From: Bacteroidales bacterium
GTDB lineage: Bacteria; Bacteroidota; Bacteroidia; Bacteroidales; Muribaculaceae
Assembly (NCBI GenBank): GCA_004557385.1
Contig: SFEA01000037.1
Span: forward strand, 1-23,909
Length of the DNA stretch: 23,909 nucleotides
Direction: 5' to 3'
Shown: positions 23,722 to 23,909 of the stretch, one piece after another
How the letters are laid out: each line of letters begins with the position of its first letter
Numbering within the stretch: the stretch's first letter is position 1
Made by a program: the position numbers and the translations under genes
Notes under the pieces: model-generated
Database searches by the model: none
What the model was told of the DNA's origin: nothing
The model's input: only the letters and a program-made list of their open reading frames with translations

Positions 23722-23796
23722 GCAGACCCAGCCGCCTCGCCCCAAAGTGAGGTGTTCACTTCGAGCCAACCAAGCAGAGAAAAAATCGGCAAAGAT

Positions 23797-23828
23797 ATTG
23801 ACAAAGCAACTCATATTGCATATCTTTG
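23797..23828 (+). promoter_or_regulatory. Promoter of the truncated gene at the right edge
   Basis: ATTG (23797-23800), a 20-base spacer and TATCTTTG (23821-23828) give the same promoter type as at 13440 and 15930. The leader to the ATG at 23855 would be about 20 bases. Confidence 0.65.
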
Positions 23829-23854
23829 AAAAAAGAATAAACTAGTCGATAGTC

Positions 23855-23909
23855 ATGATTGCCCGTTTAAACATATTGGCACCTAACACTGGCGATGTTG
23901 GACACGATA
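23855..23909 (+). CDS. 5' end of an unidentified gene, cut by the window edge
   Basis: ATG at 23855 opens a frame that stays open to the window end: 18 codons reading MIARLNILAPNTGDVGHD. It sits at a normal distance behind a good promoter, which is the main support. The fragment is too short for me to recognise a family, and I assign no function. Confidence 0.5.
   Translation, partial: MIARLNILAPNTGDVGHD

Larger units (their letters stand above)
23093..23854. other. 762-bp repeat-rich intergenic region
   Basis: No credible gene is seen. The first 110 bases hold the promoter area of the leftward operon. From about 23205 to 23765 the DNA is a mosaic of repeats: three copies of an 80-100-bp inverted-repeat element, two GGGCGTAT hairpins, and two AACCGYGGAGCGGTT hairpins flanking a larger hairpin. 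The end has a rightward promoter (23797-23828). The open frames crossing this region run through the hairpins and are not coding in my judgement. Confidence 0.7.

Noticed and set aside
23205..23730. Possible CRISPR array
   Set aside because: Repeats are of several kinds, in both orientations, diverged and unevenly spaced; there are no regular direct repeats with unique spacers and no cas genes.

Overview
The window looks like a chromosomal segment of a Bacteroidales bacterium, possibly Muribaculaceae or a relative; I cannot fix the genus from sequence alone. The evidence is threefold. The promoters are of the Bacteroidetes type (TTTG or TTG, then about 20 bp, then TAnnTTTG). The start codons lack Shine-Dalgarno sequences. 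The gene content is typical of the order: DUF4924, a sodium-dependent methylmalonyl-CoA decarboxylase operon with a lamin-tail/OadG protein, and a fused sugar kinase/RapZ-C protein. Most of the window is dense core-genome coding DNA with no sign of recent wholesale transfer.

Layout. Positions 1-94 (minus strand) hold the 5' end of a group IIC-like intron, sitting just behind the rho-independent terminator (98-130) of dnaK (172-2088, minus). A 515-bp gap carries the dnaK promoter region and the promoter of a five-gene plus-strand operon (2604-7306). That operon encodes methylmalonyl-CoA epimerase, the MmdA carboxyltransferase, an LTD-OadG membrane protein, a biotin carrier and the sodium-pumping beta subunit. 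Together they would convert methylmalonyl-CoA to propionyl-CoA while exporting Na+. The operon ends in a strong terminator. Next come single genes with their own promoters: a cytoplasmic GH13 glycosidase, prs (PRPP synthase, with a strong terminator) and a Crp/Fnr-type regulator, which is followed by DUF4924 and prfC (RF3).

A promoter at 13440-13471 drives a two-gene unit. The first gene fuses an AmgK-like amino-sugar kinase to the C-terminal domain of RapZ. The second is a MurU-like sugar-1-phosphate nucleotidyltransferase. I read this as a UDP-amino-sugar salvage pathway with a built-in GlcN6P sensor, and it is the most interesting system here. After a repeat-bearing gap come ftsY, rimO and menF as a tight operon. 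MenF meets tail-to-tail an opposing operon (23092 down to 19309) made of an LPG-synthase-TM/UPF0104 membrane protein, an NfeD-type membrane serine protease and a catalytically dead M16 peptidase homologue.

The last 800 bases are mostly non-coding. They hold three copies of an inverted-repeat element (a fourth, decayed copy lies upstream of ftsY), several short hairpin repeats and a good promoter. That promoter leads into a gene cut off by the window end.
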